Part shown: positions 43,043 through 52,400 of the stretch, piece by piece
Layout: every line of letters starts with the position of its first letter
Numbering within the stretch: position 1 is the stretch's first letter
Assembly (NCBI GenBank): GCA_030668485.1
Contig: DAOUTW010000002.1
Coordinates: forward strand, 49,143-113,142
DNA length: 64,000 nucleotides
From: Candidatus Zixiibacteriota bacterium
GTDB lineage: Bacteria > Zixibacteria > MSB-5A5 > GN15 > JAAZOE01
Reading direction: 5' to 3'
Program-made: the position numbers and the translations under genes
Notes under the pieces: generated by a model
What the model was told of the DNA's origin: nothing
The model's database searches: none
What the model saw: only the letters and a program-made list of their open reading frames with translations

Positions 43043-44425
43043 ATGATATTTTCGAAATACAAAAATTTGCACTTCGTCGGTATCGGCGGCGCCGGAATGT
43101 CGGGGATGGCCAAGATCCTCCACAACCTCGGCTACCATGTCTCCGGATCGGATAACACCCCGACCGAAGTGACCGAACATCTGGAATCGCTCGGTATCAC
43201 CGTTTATTCCGGACACAGCGGTCAGCAGGTAGTCGGCTCCGATCTCGTCGTTATCTCCTCGGCTGTCAACGATGCCAATCCGGAAGTGATGGAGGCCTTG
43301 GTGCAGGGAATACCGGTTATCAAACGGGCCGAAATGCTGGGCGAATTGATGCGCCTGAAATTTTCGATCGGTATCGCCGGATCGCACGGCAAAACAACGA
43401 CAACCGCCATGCTCGGAAAAATCCTGTCGATGACCCGGCTTGATCCGACTGTCTTAATCGGTGGGCGGGCCATGGAATCGGATTCCGGCGGTTTGCTCGG
43501 CAATGGTGATATCATGGTCGCCGAAGCGGATGAATTTGACCGGTCGTTTTTAAAGATGTTTCCCTCTATCGCGGTGATTACCAACATCGAAGAAGATCAT
43601 CTCGACTGCTATGACGGCCTCGACGATTTGCTCGGCGCTTTTGCCGAATATATCAACCGTGTTCCATTTTACGGCTCGGTGGTCATTCCTGATTTCGACC
43701 AGAACGTGGCCCGCATACGTGACGGCATCAAACGCCCGATAGTGACTTTCGGTTTCGAACCGACCGCCGATGTGCAGGCGGCCAATGTGGAATTCTCCGA
43801 TTACGGATCGCGCTTCGAACTTATTGTCAGGGGCGAGGCGAGGGGAAGTATCAGACTGCGGGTGCCCGGCCGATTCAATATCGCCAATGCCCTGGCGGCT
43901 ATTGCTGCGGCCTTTGAAATCGAAGTCCCGATTGAGGCGATTGAAGAAGGCCTGCAGGCCTTTCAGGGTGTCGGAAGAAGATTTGAGATCATCGGAAAGG
44001 CTCGCGGCGTAACCGTCGTTGATGACTATGCTCATCACCCCAGCGAAGTAATGGCGACTCTGGTCGGTATCAATGAAACCAAACCTGCCGACTCCGGGAA
44101 AACAATCGCCGTTTTCCAGCCACACCTTTTCAGCCGGACCAGAGATTTTTATCGCCAGTTCGCCGAGGCGCTCCATAATGCCGACCTGGCCTTGGTGGTC
44201 GATATCTACCCGGCCCGCGAACAACCGATTGCCGGTATCACGGCAGCCATGATCGCCGATTATGCCTCATCGATCGGATATAAAAATATCCGCTATATCG
44301 GGCTCAAAGAAAATGCAATAGAAGAAGTTGAAAAACTCGCCGATGAGGGCGACCTGGTGATCACTATGGGCGCCGGCGATATTTTTCGCATTAACGACAA
44401 ATTAATCAAAAGGCTCAACCAGTGA
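43043..44425 (+). CDS. murC: UDP-MurNAc:L-alanine ligase MurC
   Basis: 460 residues from ATG 43043 with GGAAGGGCGAGT just upstream; the longer frame from 42947 lies inside murG. FVGIGGAGMSGMAKIL (about 10-25), GIAGSHGKTTTTAML (about 111-125), EADEFDRSFL and the VVDDYAHHPSEVMAT block (about 330-345) are diagnostic. MurC adds the first L-Ala of the stem peptide. murB and ddl, which often follow, are absent; ftsQ comes next, overlapping by 1-4 bases. Confidence 0.97.
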   Translation: MIFSKYKNLHFVGIGGAGMSGMAKILHNLGYHVSGSDNTPTEVTEHLESLGITVYSGHSGQQVVGSDLVVISSAVNDANPEVMEALVQGIPVIKRAEMLGELMRLKFSIGIAGSHGKTTTTAMLGKILSMTRLDPTVLIGGRAMESDSGGLLGNGDIMVAEADEFDRSFLKMFPSIAVITNIEEDHLDCYDGLDDLLGAFAEYINRVPFYGSVVIPDFDQNVARIRDGIKRPIVTFGFEPTADVQAANVEFSDYGSRFELIVRGEARGSIRLRVPGRFNIANALAAIAAAFEIEVPIEAIEEGLQAFQGVGRRFEIIGKARGVTVVDDYAHHPSEVMATLVGINETKPADSGKTIAVFQPHLFSRTRDFYRQFAEALHNADLALVVDIYPAREQPIAGITAAMIADYASSIGYKNIRYIGLKENAIEEVEKLADEGDLVITMGAGDIFRINDKLIKRLNQ

Positions 44426-45132
44426 TGTCTCTCGCGATCAGAAAAAAATACTGGTGGTATCTGGTAGCGACATTCATGCTCGTCGGTATGATGGTCTTTC
44501 TTCATCTGTCGCCGGTCTTTGCCGTCAAGGGAGCCGAAATACAGGGGCCATTTGCGGATAAACTCGATGGCTTCTCCGAGAAATGCCTTCAGTCGGGTGG
44601 AAATATTTTCCGCTTCGACAAAAGCCGTCTGGCACATGAAATGCTCGATCAGGACAAAGTTGGAAATATCAAACTCTCGATCAGCCTGCCCAATTCAATC
44701 AAAGGCGAGGTCAACCGCTTTGAACCAATGGTGCTGATATTGACTGATAAAATGTATGGACTCGACCGCCACTGCCGCCTGATACCATATGATTCGGCAT
44801 GGAAGAAAATCGACGTGCCGATATTGACCGGACTGAGAGTCAAAGGCCTGTTTCAAACTCCCGATGATTATCGGGTCGCCGATGTTATGACCGGGTTGAT
44901 CGAAATCAATGACGAGATGCCGGATTTGTACCGGCAGATCGCTGAAATAGATTTTTCAGATGACGTGTATGTCAGCATCTATCTCACGACCGGGACCGAC
45001 CGCTACCTGGCAGTCAGCCGTGATTTTACAGCGCAGTTGATCAAGCTGGACGTGGTCAGCCGCACGGTGGCCCGGTCTGATGATGGGTGTTACAATTTAC
45101 AGTATGATGGCGTGGTGATTAAGCAGAGGTAA
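44422..45132 (+). CDS. ftsQ: FtsQ/DivIB-like division protein (divergent)
   Basis: 236 residues, starting at GTG 44422 or ATG 44425. A short basic N-terminus and one membrane helix (about 11-30, YLVATFMLVGMMVFLHLS) precede a periplasmic part with FAVKGAEIQGPF, which fits the start of a POTRA domain, and VPILTGLRVKGLF, which resembles the LP(V/I)L(T)G element of FtsQ. The assignment depends strongly on its place between murC and ftsA. It would recruit FtsBL to the septum. Confidence 0.78.
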   Translation: MMSLAIRKKYWWYLVATFMLVGMMVFLHLSPVFAVKGAEIQGPFADKLDGFSEKCLQSGGNIFRFDKSRLAHEMLDQDKVGNIKLSISLPNSIKGEVNRFEPMVLILTDKMYGLDRHCRLIPYDSAWKKIDVPILTGLRVKGLFQTPDDYRVADVMTGLIEINDEMPDLYRQIAEIDFSDDVYVSIYLTTGTDRYLAVSRDFTAQLIKLDVVSRTVARSDDGCYNLQYDGVVIKQR

Positions 45133-45144
45133 TAAAGGAGAGGC

Positions 45145-46368
45145 ATGTCGCAGACTCGCATATTGACCGGCCTGGATATCGGGACCACCAAAACCGCAGC
45201 TATTATTGCCGAAATCGACCCCGGCGAAGAAATCCCTCGCCTGGTCGGATTGGGAATGGTGCCCTCCGAAGGAATCCGCAGGGGGGTAGTGGTCGACCTG
45301 GAAAAAACGGTTCGAACGATTTCCAAGGCGATATCGGACGCGGAATTGATGGCCGGAGTCGAAGTCGAACATGTTATCGCCGGCATGGCTGGCGATCATA
45401 TCCGATCGATCAACTCCCATGGCGTCATCGCCGTCTCGCGTAGCGACAATGAAATTACGGAAAATGATGTCGAACGGGTAATCGATGCCGCCCGCGCCGT
45501 GGCGATTCCCGCCGACCGGGAAATTATTCATGTCCTGCCGCAGGAATATATCATCGACGAGCAAACCGGAATCAAGGTCCCGGTAGGAATGTCCGGCGTG
45601 CGGCTGGAGGCGGAAGTTCATATCGTTACCGCTGCCGCCACCGCGGTACGAAATATCTACCGCGCGATCAATCGTTGCGAATTGGAAGTCGAGGCGCTCG
45701 TCCTTGAATCGCTGGCCTCAAGCTATGCCCTCCTGAACGATGAAGAACAGGAACTGGGCGTCGCCGTAGTCGATATCGGTGGCGGCACGGCCGATATCGC
45801 CGTCTATTTCGACAACTCCATCCGCCATACCTCGACCGTTCCTCTGGGCGGAAAAAATGTCACCAACGATATCGCCATCGGACTGCGCACACCGATTGAC
45901 CAGGCGGAGGAGATTAAGGTCAAATATGGAGCAGCCATACCGTCGCTGGTCGATGCCGATGATATGATTTCGGTGCCGGGAGTCGGCACCCGTTCGACCC
46001 GCGATATTTCACGAAATGTCCTGGCGTCTATTATCGGGCCGCGCATGGAGGAAATCCTGACGCTGGCCCATCGCGAAATAAAAAAGGCCAATTATCCCGA
46101 AACCCTGGCGGCAGGTGTAGTCCTGGCCGGCGGCGGGGCGCTGATGCCCGGGACGATTGAAATGGCCGAGCAGATTTTTGATATGCCGGTCAAACTGGGA
46201 ATCCCTCACGGATTCGACGGCCTGACCGACATGGCCAACTCACCCATCCATGCCACCGGTATCGGATTGATCCAGTATGGCGTCCGTCATGGTGAAGAAG
46301 TGGCCCGGAAAAATCCGGCCCGCGGATGGTGGAAGAAAATCGAAAGATGGTTTAATGAACATTTTTAA
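45145..46368 (+). CDS. ftsA: Division actin-like ATPase FtsA
   Basis: 407 residues. TGLDIGTTKTAAIIAEI at about 6-22 is the phosphate-1 loop, followed by the 1C insertion region (QEYIIDEQTGIKVPVGMSG), VVDIGGGTADIAVY (phosphate 2) and GVVLAGGGALMPG (adenosine loop). The C-terminal K-K-I-E-R-W-F-N-E-H-F is the amphipathic membrane-targeting helix. FtsA tethers FtsZ to the membrane. AAAGGAGAGG precedes the ATG. Confidence 0.97.
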   Translation: MSQTRILTGLDIGTTKTAAIIAEIDPGEEIPRLVGLGMVPSEGIRRGVVVDLEKTVRTISKAISDAELMAGVEVEHVIAGMAGDHIRSINSHGVIAVSRSDNEITENDVERVIDAARAVAIPADREIIHVLPQEYIIDEQTGIKVPVGMSGVRLEAEVHIVTAAATAVRNIYRAINRCELEVEALVLESLASSYALLNDEEQELGVAVVDIGGGTADIAVYFDNSIRHTSTVPLGGKNVTNDIAIGLRTPIDQAEEIKVKYGAAIPSLVDADDMISVPGVGTRSTRDISRNVLASIIGPRMEEILTLAHREIKKANYPETLAAGVVLAGGGALMPGTIEMAEQIFDMPVKLGIPHGFDGLTDMANSPIHATGIGLIQYGVRHGEEVARKNPARGWWKKIERWFNEHF

Positions 46369-46391
46369 TATAGCTGATTGAGGAGGACGAA

Positions 46392-47618
46392 ATGGCGGAT
46401 GAAATGGAAACTCCGTTCGAGTTCGAAGACGATTCGATCAACCCGGCTAATATCAAGGTGGTCGGGGTCGGAGGCGCAGGAGGCAACGCCGTTAACCGGA
46501 TGATCGATGCCGGCTTGTCAGGGGTCGAATTTCTGGCGATCAACACCGATGCCCAGGTCCTGGATCAAAACAAGGCGGGGATTAAAATCCAGATCGGTAA
46601 GCGTGTGACCAAGGGACTAGGCGCCGGAGCCAACCCCGATGTCGGACGCAAATCGATTGAAGAGGATGCCGATGAGGTCGCCTCGCATCTCACCGGAGCC
46701 GACATGGTTTTCGTGACCGCCGGTATGGGCGGCGGCACAGGTACGGGAGCGGCGCCTACGGTGGCCAAACTGGCCAAATCGCAGGGCGCTTTGACCGTGG
46801 CGATTGTCACCAAACCGTTCGATTTCGAAGGAAACAAAAGGATCACCCGGGCCGATGAAGGTCTGGAAGAACTGCGCAAGCATGTCGACACTCTCATCAC
46901 CATTCCCAACCAGCGTCTGATGGCGATTGCCGAAAGAGGCACGCTGCTGACCGATGCCTTCTGCATCGCCGATGATGTGTTGCATCAGGCGACCAAAGGA
47001 ATCTCCGACCTGATCACCGTAGCCGGTCTGATCAACTGCGATTTCGCCGATGTCAGAACGGTGATGCTGGAGATGGGTGATGCCCTTATGGGAACCGGTG
47101 AGGCCTCTGGCGATGATCGGGCCGCATCTGCCGCCCACGACGCCATCTCGTCGCCGCTTCTTGAGAATGTGTCTATTGCCGGAGCGCGCGGCGTGCTGAT
47201 CAATGTCACCGGTGGAGCCGACATGACTCTCTTCGATGTCAACGATGCGACATCCAAGATTTACGATGCTGCCGGGGCCGATGCCAATATTATCGTCGGT
47301 GCGGTGATCGATCCCACTCTCAAGGATACTGTCCGCGTGACAGTCATTGCGACCGGATTTGGTAGCGGTACTTCGAAAGAGACAGTTGCTGAAGAGCCCA
47401 AAAAGGAAACGATCCCGACCGATCTTTTCAGCGGCACGGTCAAGCCGGAACTGGTCATGCGCAAGGCTCCGAGTAACGGTGGCAATGGCGGCAAGAAACG
47501 AGAACTGGTTTATACCAACGACGGCAACCTTGAGGTGCCGACCTATATCCGTCGGCAGATGCAGGAACTCGACGAAGATGTCGACGAAACGGCCAACACC
47601 AAGCGCTTCGACTTCTAA
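46392..47618 (+). CDS. ftsZ: Division tubulin homologue FtsZ
   Basis: 408 residues. KVVGVGGAGGNAVNRM (about 17-32), the tubulin signature GGGTGTGAAP (about 114-123) and LLTDAFCIADDVLHQ (synergy side) are present. A short linker leads to the C-terminal peptide EVPTYIRRQ (about 386-394), which binds FtsA and other partners, then an unusual extra tail to the end. GAGGAGG precedes the ATG. It closes the dcw cluster; a hairpin with T5 starts one base after the stop. Confidence 0.98.
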   Translation: MADEMETPFEFEDDSINPANIKVVGVGGAGGNAVNRMIDAGLSGVEFLAINTDAQVLDQNKAGIKIQIGKRVTKGLGAGANPDVGRKSIEEDADEVASHLTGADMVFVTAGMGGGTGTGAAPTVAKLAKSQGALTVAIVTKPFDFEGNKRITRADEGLEELRKHVDTLITIPNQRLMAIAERGTLLTDAFCIADDVLHQATKGISDLITVAGLINCDFADVRTVMLEMGDALMGTGEASGDDRAASAAHDAISSPLLENVSIAGARGVLINVTGGADMTLFDVNDATSKIYDAAGADANIIVGAVIDPTLKDTVRVTVIATGFGSGTSKETVAEEPKKETIPTDLFSGTVKPELVMRKAPSNGGNGGKKRELVYTNDGNLEVPTYIRRQMQELDEDVDETANTKRFDF

Positions 47619-47619
47619 C

Positions 47620-47649
47620 CCGGCAGTGGCCGGTTTTTGGCTGTCGCGC
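47620..47649 (+). terminator. Hairpin plus T5 directly after ftsZ (GGCTGTCGC repeat unit 1)
   Basis: CCGGC, loop AGTG, GCCGG (47629-47633), then TTTTTGG and CTGTCGCGC. The stem followed by five T has the form of an intrinsic terminator, and it is also a member of the dispersed GGCTGTCGC repeat family. Confidence 0.65.
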
Positions 47650-47690
47650 CGGCAAAGGCCGGATTTTGGCTGTTGCGTGGATGACCGGAG
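47649..47690 (+). repeat. GGCTGTCGC repeat unit 2
   Basis: CCGGC AAAG GCCGG (47649-47662) followed by ATTTTGGCTGTTGCG and TGGATGACCGG. It is in direct tandem with unit 1. Confidence 0.75.
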
Positions 47691-47710
47691 CCGAGTGCCT
47701 TACCTACTGA

Positions 47711-47750
47711 GTACCCCGCCCAGAGGCCATGCTTATGGCCGCCGGGTGGG
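47711..47750 (+). repeat. 40-bp hairpin element, copy 1
   Basis: Outer stem CCCGCCC/GGGTGGG (47715-47721 with 47744-47750), a 3x3 internal loop, inner stem GGCCAT/ATGGCC (47725-47730 with 47735-47740) and loop GCTT. 36 of 40 bases match copy 2 at 52081-52120. One inner base pair differs by a compensatory C-G to T-A change. Confidence 0.8.
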
Positions 47751-47775
47751 ATTCAAGTGCTCCTGACACCCAAGA

Positions 47776-47793
47776 GCCTGCCACCGGGCAGGC
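47776..47793. repeat. 7-bp perfect hairpin
   Basis: GCCTGCC, loop ACCG, GGCAGGC. It lies in the 47619-47985 gap, which otherwise contains only the hairpin elements listed. Confidence 0.55.
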
Positions 47794-47868
47794 CGCCGTT
47801 AGGCAAACAAAATATGCGCCATGAAGAGTAGGCGCTAAAATAACACTCTTCTGATACTTTTTACAGGC

Positions 47869-47910
47869 CCCGCCAGGGTGGCTTCCCCCCACCCCGGCGG
47901 GATTTTTTTT
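47869..47910 (+). terminator. Strong intrinsic terminator after the dcw cluster
   Basis: CCCGCC A GGGTGG (47869-47881), a 7-base loop, CCACCC C GGCGGG (47889-47901), then A and eight T (47903-47910). Twelve G-C-rich pairs with a single mismatch make this the strongest terminator in the window. Confidence 0.85.
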
Positions 47911-47914
47911 GTGG

Positions 47915-47942
47915 CCGGCAGAAGCCGGTCTTTGGCTGTCGC
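47915..47942 (+). repeat. GGCTGTCGC repeat unit 3
   Basis: CCGGC AGAA GCCGG (47915-47928), then TCTTTGGCTGTCGC and TTGGATGAGCCG. It lies between the terminator and the end of the convergent S41-like gene. Confidence 0.75.
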
Positions 47943-47985
47943 TTGGATGAGCCGAGTTGTTAACAACCCTGCATGACACCTATTC

Positions 47986-50109
47986 TTACGAGGAACAACA
48001 ACCCTCGGCTGGAGCCGGGCCTCCCTTGAATACATAACTGATCATATAAACGGCATCGCCGACATTAACCGATCCGTCACCATTGGCATCTCCCTCGCAC
48101 TCGGGATCGGGGGAGGGACCGCCGCCGAAGATATAGCTGATTAGATAAACAGCATCTCCGATATTAATTTGTTCATCACTATTGGCGTCGCCACAAATAT
48201 ACTGGCACAGATCGCCGACTCCGTCGCCGTCTGAATCGAGTTGATCCGGGTTTGAAACATCGAGACAGTTATCACAGGCATCACCGACGGAATCTCCATC
48301 CCCATCGGCCTGATCGACATTGGCAACTTCAGGGCAATTGTCGCAGAGATCGCCAAATTCATCTTCATCACTGTTGACCTGATCGATATTTACGATATCG
48401 ACACAATTATCGCATAAATCGCCAATTTCATCGCCATCGCTGTCATCCTGATCGGGATTGGCTGTGAGCGGGCAGTTGTCATGATCTACTATTACCCCGT
48501 CGCCATCGGCATCGGCGGTCGCTATCCATGTGCTAGCCGCCTCCACGACATCGTCGCGGCCTTCGACCACTCCCTCCTGAGTCAACCAGACGTTCTCGTA
48601 TGGGATATCGGCATATTCCGGTCCCCCGGGGAACTCGGTGTGAGTTAAACATTCCTGAGGCGTACTCGTTGCCAGATAGGCATCCATCTCGGCATAACGA
48701 AAATAGAAATCGAATGGTATCGCCCCGTCTCTAGGACCATTGAAAGCGGCGCTGGAAGGCCTCCCGAAGGTTTTGGCCATCGGATGCAATGACAATGACA
48801 AGGGGATCGCGTCTCCTGCACTTACTGCACCGGGGCCGGTCAGGATGGCAATCGGTTTATCGTAATAGGAGTCGTGTTCACCATGGATCTGCGTGTAATC
48901 GGGGCCTAGATAATTGCACATCGATATACGATCATCCGGGCTGCAACGATCGGCGTAGGCGACTGTATATTGATTACCCGCAAACAGTAACTCGAGACCG
49001 GGATAAATCAGCATCATATCACCACCCGTATTCATCCTGAAATCGATAATAAGCCCGGTGGTAGCGTTATGATGCATTATTGAATCTACGGCATTATAGA
49101 ATTCCGTCTCCACATTCCATCCCATGGCGATACAATAAATGTATCCGATTGAAGTGCCCTCGATAATTCCCCAGGTTGCTAGCTGCTCATTGTCTAAATC
49201 CGGCATTGGCACCCCCGGAATCGGCAATCCATCGGTGGCCCATAATTCCATATCGGCCTCGGCCAGCAAACTCGTGGGAAAATGAACGGTATCGCCCGTG
49301 GCATACCTTACAACATCCACCGTATCGAAGAGATGCCAGTTCTTTCCGGCCGCATCGAGCCAAAGATGGGTGAAAGCATAATCGGAACATCCCCACAACC
49401 GGGCGCTGATTGGCAACTCCGCCTCCAGAAGCTGTGGAAATACCGATGTCCACGGGATTCCATCATACCCCAAAACGATATCACCGGGAACCAGGCCGAG
49501 CGGGTGATCGTCAACCGCCCTGTAAACCACCAGAGAACTGTCATCCATAGGGGTGAGGGCAGCCCCGAAATGGTCATGATTTCCCGGCCCGCCGAATTGC
49601 ATGACCGGTATGCCCGGCAGCAACTCGGCATAAGAGACTGTTTTGTCGCGAGCTTTTGTGTGGGCTTCTTTTAGGACAATGGAAGCATGTGATAGAATCG
49701 CGGAAAACCGTCCACGACTGACACCGGCGGCGATTTCGGACGTGTAACGCTCATACACCGTATCCCAGATGTCGGCATCGATATTATGGAAGCAGGCGAA
49801 CCTCTCGTCGATACGATTCCAGAAATTTTCCCAGATCGTCAATTTTTCAGATGTCGGTAATCCTTCACCCCAGGTAGAATCGATAATCTCCTGCCACTCG
49901 GCCGGAGTAAAATGTCCCGGGGATTTGGGGATGTAATTAGGCGCTGCTATCGGTTCGATCGATTGAATCATCAATCCTTCCGGCACATGCTGACCGGCAT
50001 TTTGCAGTGAATTGGTCTCGCCAAAAGCTGAACTTACCATTATCAATGCACAGATTGACAGGATTAAAACCAGTTTGCCCCTTGTGATGAAATAGAATTG
50101 CTCCTGCAT
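47986..50109 (-). CDS. Secreted S41-like peptidase with thrombospondin type 3 repeats and C-terminal dockerin
   Basis: 707 residues from ATG 50109, chosen for GGGAGG upstream and a clear signal peptide ([18 protein letters not shown]). The core resembles C-terminal-processing peptidases (S41): a PDZ-like stretch ([16 protein letters not shown]), [13 protein letters not shown], and [10 protein letters not shown] with the likely nucleophile Ser. A Lys/Glu partner is not certain. Several D-x-D-x-D-x-x-G-D-x-C-D-N-C thrombospondin type 3 calcium repeats follow (about 545-635). A two-loop dockerin ([18 protein letters not shown] and [18 protein letters not shown]) ends in GCCSS. It is probably exported and calcium-stabilised. 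Confidence 0.85.
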   Translation of the reverse strand: MQEQFYFITRGKLVLILSICALIMVSSAFGETNSLQNAGQHVPEGLMIQSIEPIAAPNYIPKSPGHFTPAEWQEIIDSTWGEGLPTSEKLTIWENFWNRIDERFACFHNIDADIWDTVYERYTSEIAAGVSRGRFSAILSHASIVLKEAHTKARDKTVSYAELLPGIPVMQFGGPGNHDHFGAALTPMDDSSLVVYRAVDDHPLGLVPGDIVLGYDGIPWTSVFPQLLEAELPISARLWGCSDYAFTHLWLDAAGKNWHLFDTVDVVRYATGDTVHFPTSLLAEADMELWATDGLPIPGVPMPDLDNEQLATWGIIEGTSIGYIYCIAMGWNVETEFYNAVDSIMHHNATTGLIIDFRMNTGGDMMLIYPGLELLFAGNQYTVAYADRCSPDDRISMCNYLGPDYTQIHGEHDSYYDKPIAILTGPGAVSAGDAIPLSLSLHPMAKTFGRPSSAAFNGPRDGAIPFDFYFRYAEMDAYLATSTPQECLTHTEFPGGPEYADIPYENVWLTQEGVVEGRDDVVEAASTWIATADADGDGVIVDHDNCPLTANPDQDDSDGDEIGDLCDNCVDIVNIDQVNSDEDEFGDLCDNCPEVANVDQADGDGDSVGDACDNCLDVSNPDQLDSDGDGVGDLCQYICGDANSDEQINIGDAVYLISYIFGGGPSPDPECEGDANGDGSVNVGDAVYMISYVFKGGPAPAEGCCSS

Positions 50110-50390
50110 AACGAAAACCTCCCAGTTAACGCCTCTTTCCGGCAGCAAATTAAATTGTTGGTCAGGAAATAACTAATTCCCATTGCAAGAAGGGTTTAGC
50201 AGGGGCGAGTCGACAGGGGGGGGCTGATAAGACCGTGCTCTGATGTCCTTCAACACCCTAAAACCTGACTTACCTGTCTATGTTGTTGCCTTAACCTGCA
50301 CATTCTTTCATTGAAAATAATATCCTTAACCTGAATGAACGACCATTTGTAATCGGGAGCGGTTCCGGGGCTTGATCTACGGAATTGTAG

Positions 50391-50409
50391 GGGTCGGGTT
50401 TCCCGACCC
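50391..50409. repeat. Hairpin repeat GGGTCGGG-TTT-CCCGACCC
   Basis: A perfect 8-bp stem with a 3-base loop, preceded by TTGTAGG. It has the same plan as the element at 7611-7630 within the pilin leader. Confidence 0.75.
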
Positions 50410-50457
50410 AAATCTCCCGCGCGGTAGGGAACCCTTTCCCGACCAAGGAACCGCCAA

Positions 50458-50478
50458 GTGTATGTACTTTACATACAC
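50458..50478. repeat. Hairpin GTGTATGTA-CTT-TACATACAC
   Basis: A perfect 9-bp AT-rich stem with a 3-base loop; seven T follow at 50485-50491 after a 6-base gap. It may act as a weak terminator on the plus strand. Confidence 0.7.
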
Positions 50479-50530
50479 CCAACGTTTTTTTATGTCCCAT
50501 AATAAATTGTCGCGCTTGGGATTGTAGGGG

Positions 50531-50596
50531 ATTTGGCTTTGGTCGCTCATTTTTAAAGTTTTTTTTGCGGCAGGGGCCGCTTTTTGGCTGTCGCGC
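50531..50596 (+). repeat. GGCTGTCGC repeat unit 4 with extended left arm
   Basis: ATTTGGCTTTGG and CTCATTTTTAAAGTTTTTT lead into GCGGC AGGGG-CCGC (50567-50580) and TTTTTGGCTGTCGCGC (50581-50596). The inverted counterpart is at 52429-52487. Confidence 0.8.
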
Positions 50597-50893
50597 AGAT
50601 GATCTGGCATGAGTGCATCAAATTTACAAACTCGCAGCGCGCGGTGAGACACCCAATGGCAGGGGCCGCTTTTTGGGTTGATGTGCATGCCTTGCAATGG
50701 CATAGGGTTCGTCTCTCATATTTAAGGTTTTTACTAACTTTGGCTTTCGATGGGATTTTCTTTTCAAATACTCGCATGGGATCAGGTACCTCCTCTTTCT
50801 CTTCAGGCTTTTATATAAGGGGGAAGGCGGCAGGATCAACACCGATCCTATGTTGATTTTGCTAAATTCCCTCTTTCCCCCAAACCCAGTGCA

Positions 50894-50915
50894 TGGCCGA
50901 TGTCCACATCGGCCA
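50894..50915. repeat. Perfect 10-bp inverted repeat
   Basis: TGGCCGATGT, two bases CC, ACATCGGCCA. It is followed by a looser stem (CACGG/CCGTG, 50933-50950). No promoter or gene start is next to it. Confidence 0.75.
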
Positions 50916-51086
50916 GTACCGCGACCAGAGGTCACGGCCACACGTCCGTGGGAATGGGGAGGATGAATAAGTTTTTTGAAAGCTGGGCGAACGTCCGGGC
51001 CACCCGCCGTTTTAACCATAGAATAGTTACTGCATTCAGACAAGCTATTTTCGCCATAAGACAACCTTTTATCCTAACATTCCCAA

Positions 51087-51114
51087 TTGACATTAATGAC
51101 CATGATGCTATATT
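51087..51114 (+). promoter_or_regulatory. Sigma70-type promoter upstream of the small secreted protein
   Basis: TTGACA (51087-51092), 16 bases, TATATT (51109-51114). It implies a leader of roughly 220 bases before ATG 51344, in an AT-rich segment. Confidence 0.6.
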
Positions 51115-51343
51115 AAAACGTACATTTACAGCACAGGTAATCGGATTCATGATTGCATTGTCCTACTTCCGAAAGGGAAGGCAGTCATGCGATATTCCCC
51201 CATCCCTTTTGTCCTTTTAATGTGCCGGTTTTTATTGTGGGCGACAAATAAGGTGACAATAGAATTGTGGGTCTGCAAAGAGACAATGCATAAATAAGGT
51301 CAGTTTGCAGCAACAATTTCTCATTTCACGTTCAGGAGGAACC

Positions 51344-52063
51344 ATGAAAAAAGCCATATTCATCTTAGGCCTTATTACATTTTCAATTTGGGCCGTCAAT
51401 GCCATCGCCGAAATACCGCAAATGATTAATTATCAAGGACGTCTAACTGACGCCAACGGTTCACCAATTAGTGATACTGTCGAGGTGACGTTTGGCATCT
51501 ACAACGCGGAAACGGAGGGCGATTTAAAATGGGCCGAAATACATCCTTCAGTAATAATGACCAATGGCTTATTCAATGTTATTCTTGGCTCACTTAATCC
51601 AATCCCCGTAGACATTTTCGATGATTCAAATAGGTATCTTAGTATTCAGATTGAAGGTAATCCAGAGGTTGCACCTCGGACAAGATTAACGTCAGTGGCA
51701 TACGCCTATAACGCCGAAAAACTTGATGGATATGACGCCGAAGAGCTTTTGAATTGGCCAGGTGACCCCTCGGGGGTTTTTAGATGCTATGTGCATGCAG
51801 ATGGAGGAGTGTCGACGCTTTGCAGTGGACCGGGATTATTGCGCGAGATTACAGGCATTGTAGTGGCGGGTTCGGGACCGGCAATGGTAGAAATTAGGGT
51901 GGGCGGAGAAGGAATAATGAAATTTTACTCACAAGAATCAAGAACTCATATCTGGTCCCGCAATGATGGCGCGGGAATAATAGTGGAATCCCACGAATCG
52001 GTTGAGATATATACAGCACCAGGAGCGGATGCCTGGGTCACTATCCTCGGTTATGAATATTAA
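51344..52063 (+). CDS. Small secreted protein of unknown function
   Basis: 239 residues from ATG 51344 with AGGAGG five bases upstream. A signal peptide (AIFILGLITFSIWAVNAIA) is followed by IPQMINYQGRLTDANGSPIS, VTFGIYNAE and TRLTSVAYAYNAEKLDGYDA, a start seen in many exported proteins of uncultured FCB bacteria and resembling the stems of trimeric fibre-like proteins. The C-terminal half is Gly/Val/Ile-rich (GPAMVEIRVGGEGIMKFY) and may be a beta domain. No enzyme motif is seen. The gene is more AT-rich than its neighbours and sits between related inverted repeats at 50531-50596 and 52429-52487, hinting at separate acquisition. Confidence 0.75.
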   Translation: MKKAIFILGLITFSIWAVNAIAEIPQMINYQGRLTDANGSPISDTVEVTFGIYNAETEGDLKWAEIHPSVIMTNGLFNVILGSLNPIPVDIFDDSNRYLSIQIEGNPEVAPRTRLTSVAYAYNAEKLDGYDAEELLNWPGDPSGVFRCYVHADGGVSTLCSGPGLLREITGIVVAGSGPAMVEIRVGGEGIMKFYSQESRTHIWSRNDGAGIIVESHESVEIYTAPGADAWVTILGYEY

Positions 52064-52080
52064 AGGAGGCCGCAGACTGT

Positions 52081-52120
52081 GTACCCCGCCCAGAGGTCAT
52101 TCTTATGACCGACGGGTGGG
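52081..52120 (+). repeat. 40-bp hairpin element, copy 2
   Basis: Same 40-base frame as 47711-47750, with GGTCAT/ATGACC replacing GGCCAT/ATGGCC, so the stem is kept. It lies 17 bases after the stop at 52063 and is followed by TTTGTGCTTTT, so it could also end that transcript. Confidence 0.8.
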
Positions 52121-52190
52121 TTTGTGCTTTTAGCCTGCTATCTTTGCATCACTACATAATTATTTCAAGCACTCAGCCGTGATTATCCAT

Positions 52191-52225
52191 GCGACAGCCA
52201 GGAATCCGCCTTTTGGCGGACAAAA
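52191..52225 (-). repeat. GGCTGTCGC repeat unit 5 (inverted)
   Basis: Plus strand GCGACAGCCA then CCGCC TTTT GGCGG (52206-52219) and ACAAAAAC, i.e. the repeat in minus orientation. Confidence 0.7.
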
Positions 52226-52400
52226 ACACCACAACATCAGCGTTGATTCCGAAGCCGGACCTATTGGTGAAAGCATATTAAAGAGGTGCTGGTTTATGGA
52301 CAATGCAATTACAATAGGTAATATGTGCAAAAACAATATCAAAGCTCTAGTGAGGGCATATAAAATGACAAAACAAACCCCAAACCATTGTCTTGCAACC

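Larger units (their letters stand above)
50110..51086. other. Repeat-rich intergenic mosaic without a credible gene
   Basis: Open frames here are built from palindromic repeats, show no family features and overlap one another on both strands. Visible structures are hairpins at 50391-50409, 50458-50478, 50567-50596 and 50894-50915, an 8-G run at 50216-50223 and a second partial GGCTGTCGC unit near 50660-50680 (GGCAGGGGCCGCTTTTTGGG). Composition turns AT-rich after about 51050. Confidence 0.7.

Noticed and set aside
50291..51220. Several frames of 66-146 codons on both strands
   Set aside because: They translate palindromic repeats and overlap each other; none has a convincing start or domain.
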